Shown: piece by piece, positions 4,510 through 5,334 of the stretch
How positions within the stretch are numbered: position 1 is the stretch's first letter
How the letters are laid out: each line of letters starts with the position of its first letter
Source of the DNA: Lentisphaeria bacterium
Lineage (GTDB): Bacteria > Verrucomicrobiota > Lentisphaeria > JABSQK01 > UBA12247
Length of the DNA stretch: 5,334 nucleotides
NCBI GenBank assembly: GCA_003477185.1
Contig: DMTJ01000540.1
Location: 1 to 5,334 of the forward strand
Direction: 5' to 3'
The notes under the pieces: model-generated
What the model was told of the DNA's origin: nothing
Seen by the model: the letters and a program-made list of their open reading frames with translations, nothing else
Databases searched by the model: none
Made by a program: the position numbers and the translations under genes

Positions 4510-5334
4510 TTGGCCCAACTGCCCGCCCCGCGTGACTATCACGCAGGCTTCGGGCGTGGCCCCCTCGGATGTCCCAAAAACTTCCTCTGCTCCTCGCGCA
4601 CAGCCACCGCGGATCTGGATGGTGCCAATTGCATGCATGAGCGCTGCGTCCTGTTCCTGAACTTCGGGACGGCTGCGACTGTCTACCTCGACCAACGCGA
4701 GATTCCCGTGGCTGAGCACCAGGGCCTGCTGTTCTTCCCCTTCCAACGCCATCACTATGCCTCGCTAGCCGTACCGGTGCAGTGGCTCTTCATCACCTTT
4801 GACCTGCCTGAGGCTGGCTGGCTCAGCGTGCTCAGGAACCGGCCCGTTCCACTCACCGACCATGAGATTGCCAGTGCTCGGGACATTCTCGATTCTTATG
4901 CCGCTGGCGCTCCCGCGCAGCCGCAGTACCTACCACTGAGATTTGCCGTGGGCACCTTACTGGCCCGCCTCTGCACCGCCGCCACCAACCTGCCTAGCGA
5001 ATCGCCTGAACTGCCCAACTTGTCCACAGGCAAGGGCACCTTATTATCGCGGTTAAACAAATTCATTTGGGCCGACTTGGCTGGTGATCTTTCATGCGAC
5101 ACCATGGCTCGGCAAGTGGGCATGTCCGCAAGTCACTTGCGGCTCTTGGTCCGCAAGCAGATCTGCTGCGGCCCCGGCACCTACGTGCGTCGCATTCGCA
5201 TGAAGCGAGCCATGACACTGCTTGCAGAGAATCGCTATTCCATCGGCGAAGTCGCCGCCTGCTGCGGGCTCGGTGGTCCCGCAACCTTGAGCAGAGCCTT
5301 TCGCGTCCACACCGGCCTCACCCCGCGCCCGTTC
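4510..5334 (+). CDS. AraC-family transcriptional regulator, 3' end cut by the window; start uncertain
   Basis: The frame is open from 4510 to the window end (275 codons). Numbered from TTG at 4510, an N-terminal cupin-like sensing region spans about 30-100 (ATADLDGANCMHERCVLFLN at 32-51, LLFFPFQRHHY at 73-83, WLFITFDLP at 92-100). After a variable linker comes the two-helix-turn-helix AraC domain: LSCDTMARQVGMSASHLRLL (194-213) and SIGEVAACCGLGGPATLSRA (244-263), then FRVHTGLTPRPF at the window edge. This is the normal family ending, so only a few residues are missing. The second recognition helix, CGLGGPATLSRAF, is unusual (GFSDQSYFSRAF is common). The protein probably senses a sugar or related ligand and controls the divergent run. 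Start: the best ATG, at 4486, is followed after seven codons by an in-frame TAG (4507-4509), yet the residues around it read like family sequence. TTG at 4510 has GGGAG only three bases ahead, a poor spacing. So the gene is either a TTG-started protein or a nonsense-mutated one. Confidence 0.85.
   Translation, partial: MAQLPAPRDYHAGFGRGPLGCPKNFLCSSRTATADLDGANCMHERCVLFLNFGTAATVYLDQREIPVAEHQGLLFFPFQRHHYASLAVPVQWLFITFDLPEAGWLSVLRNRPVPLTDHEIASARDILDSYAAGAPAQPQYLPLRFAVGTLLARLCTAATNLPSESPELPNLSTGKGTLLSRLNKFIWADLAGDLSCDTMARQVGMSASHLRLLVRKQICCGPGTYVRRIRMKRAMTLLAENRYSIGEVAACCGLGGPATLSRAFRVHTGLTPRPF

Noticed and set aside
4447..4755. Minus-strand open frame overlapping the regulator's N-terminal region
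   Set aside because: The plus strand encodes recognisable AraC-family sequence through most of this stretch; the minus product resembles nothing known and has no ribosome site.

Overview
The window looks like a bacterial chromosome segment of moderately high G+C from a specialist in sulfated or amino-sugar glycans. It carries two sulfatase pieces, a GH20 beta-hexosaminidase, a Gfo/Idh/MocA oxidoreductase piece, a PhyH-type dioxygenase, a remnant of the FAD-dependent oxidoreductase family that often sits in such loci, and a divergent AraC-type regulator. This mix is typical of the PVC group (Lentisphaerota, Verrucomicrobiota/Kiritimatiellota, Planctomycetota). The assignment is inferred from gene content and not from a marker gene.

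Layout. Bases 1-540 (+) are the C-terminal part of a sulfatase cut by the window start. Facing it, on the minus strand, is a run that reads from about 4305 down to 537: a Gfo/Idh-sulfatase chimera (4305-3265), a PhyH-family dioxygenase (3268-2585, joined by an ATGA stop/start overlap), a GH20 hexosaminidase (2518 or 2536 to 935), and a broken FAD oxidoreductase (about 899-537) with an in-frame TAA. Bases 4306-4485 form a divergent regulatory region with a perfect 8-6-8 inverted repeat, further copies of its ACTTG/CAAGT half-site, plausible promoters in both directions and two leader hairpins. From about 4486 or 4510 to the window end (+) lies an AraC-family regulator that lacks only its last few residues; an in-frame TAG sits between its best ATG and the conserved protein.

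How it may work. The AraC-type protein probably controls the divergent catabolic run. GH20 would remove terminal GlcNAc or GalNAc, sulfatases would desulfate, and the oxidoreductases and dioxygenase would modify the released sugars or related small molecules. The substrate is inferred.

The striking point is damage. The first gene of the run is an in-frame fusion of the front of a Gfo/Idh oxidoreductase to the back of a sulfatase, with both active sites lost. The last gene is a stub with a stop codon, and the regulator has a suspicious stop. Either this locus is decaying by deletion and nonsense mutation, or part of it is an assembly artefact. No RNA genes, CRISPR array, insertion sequence or convincing terminator was seen.
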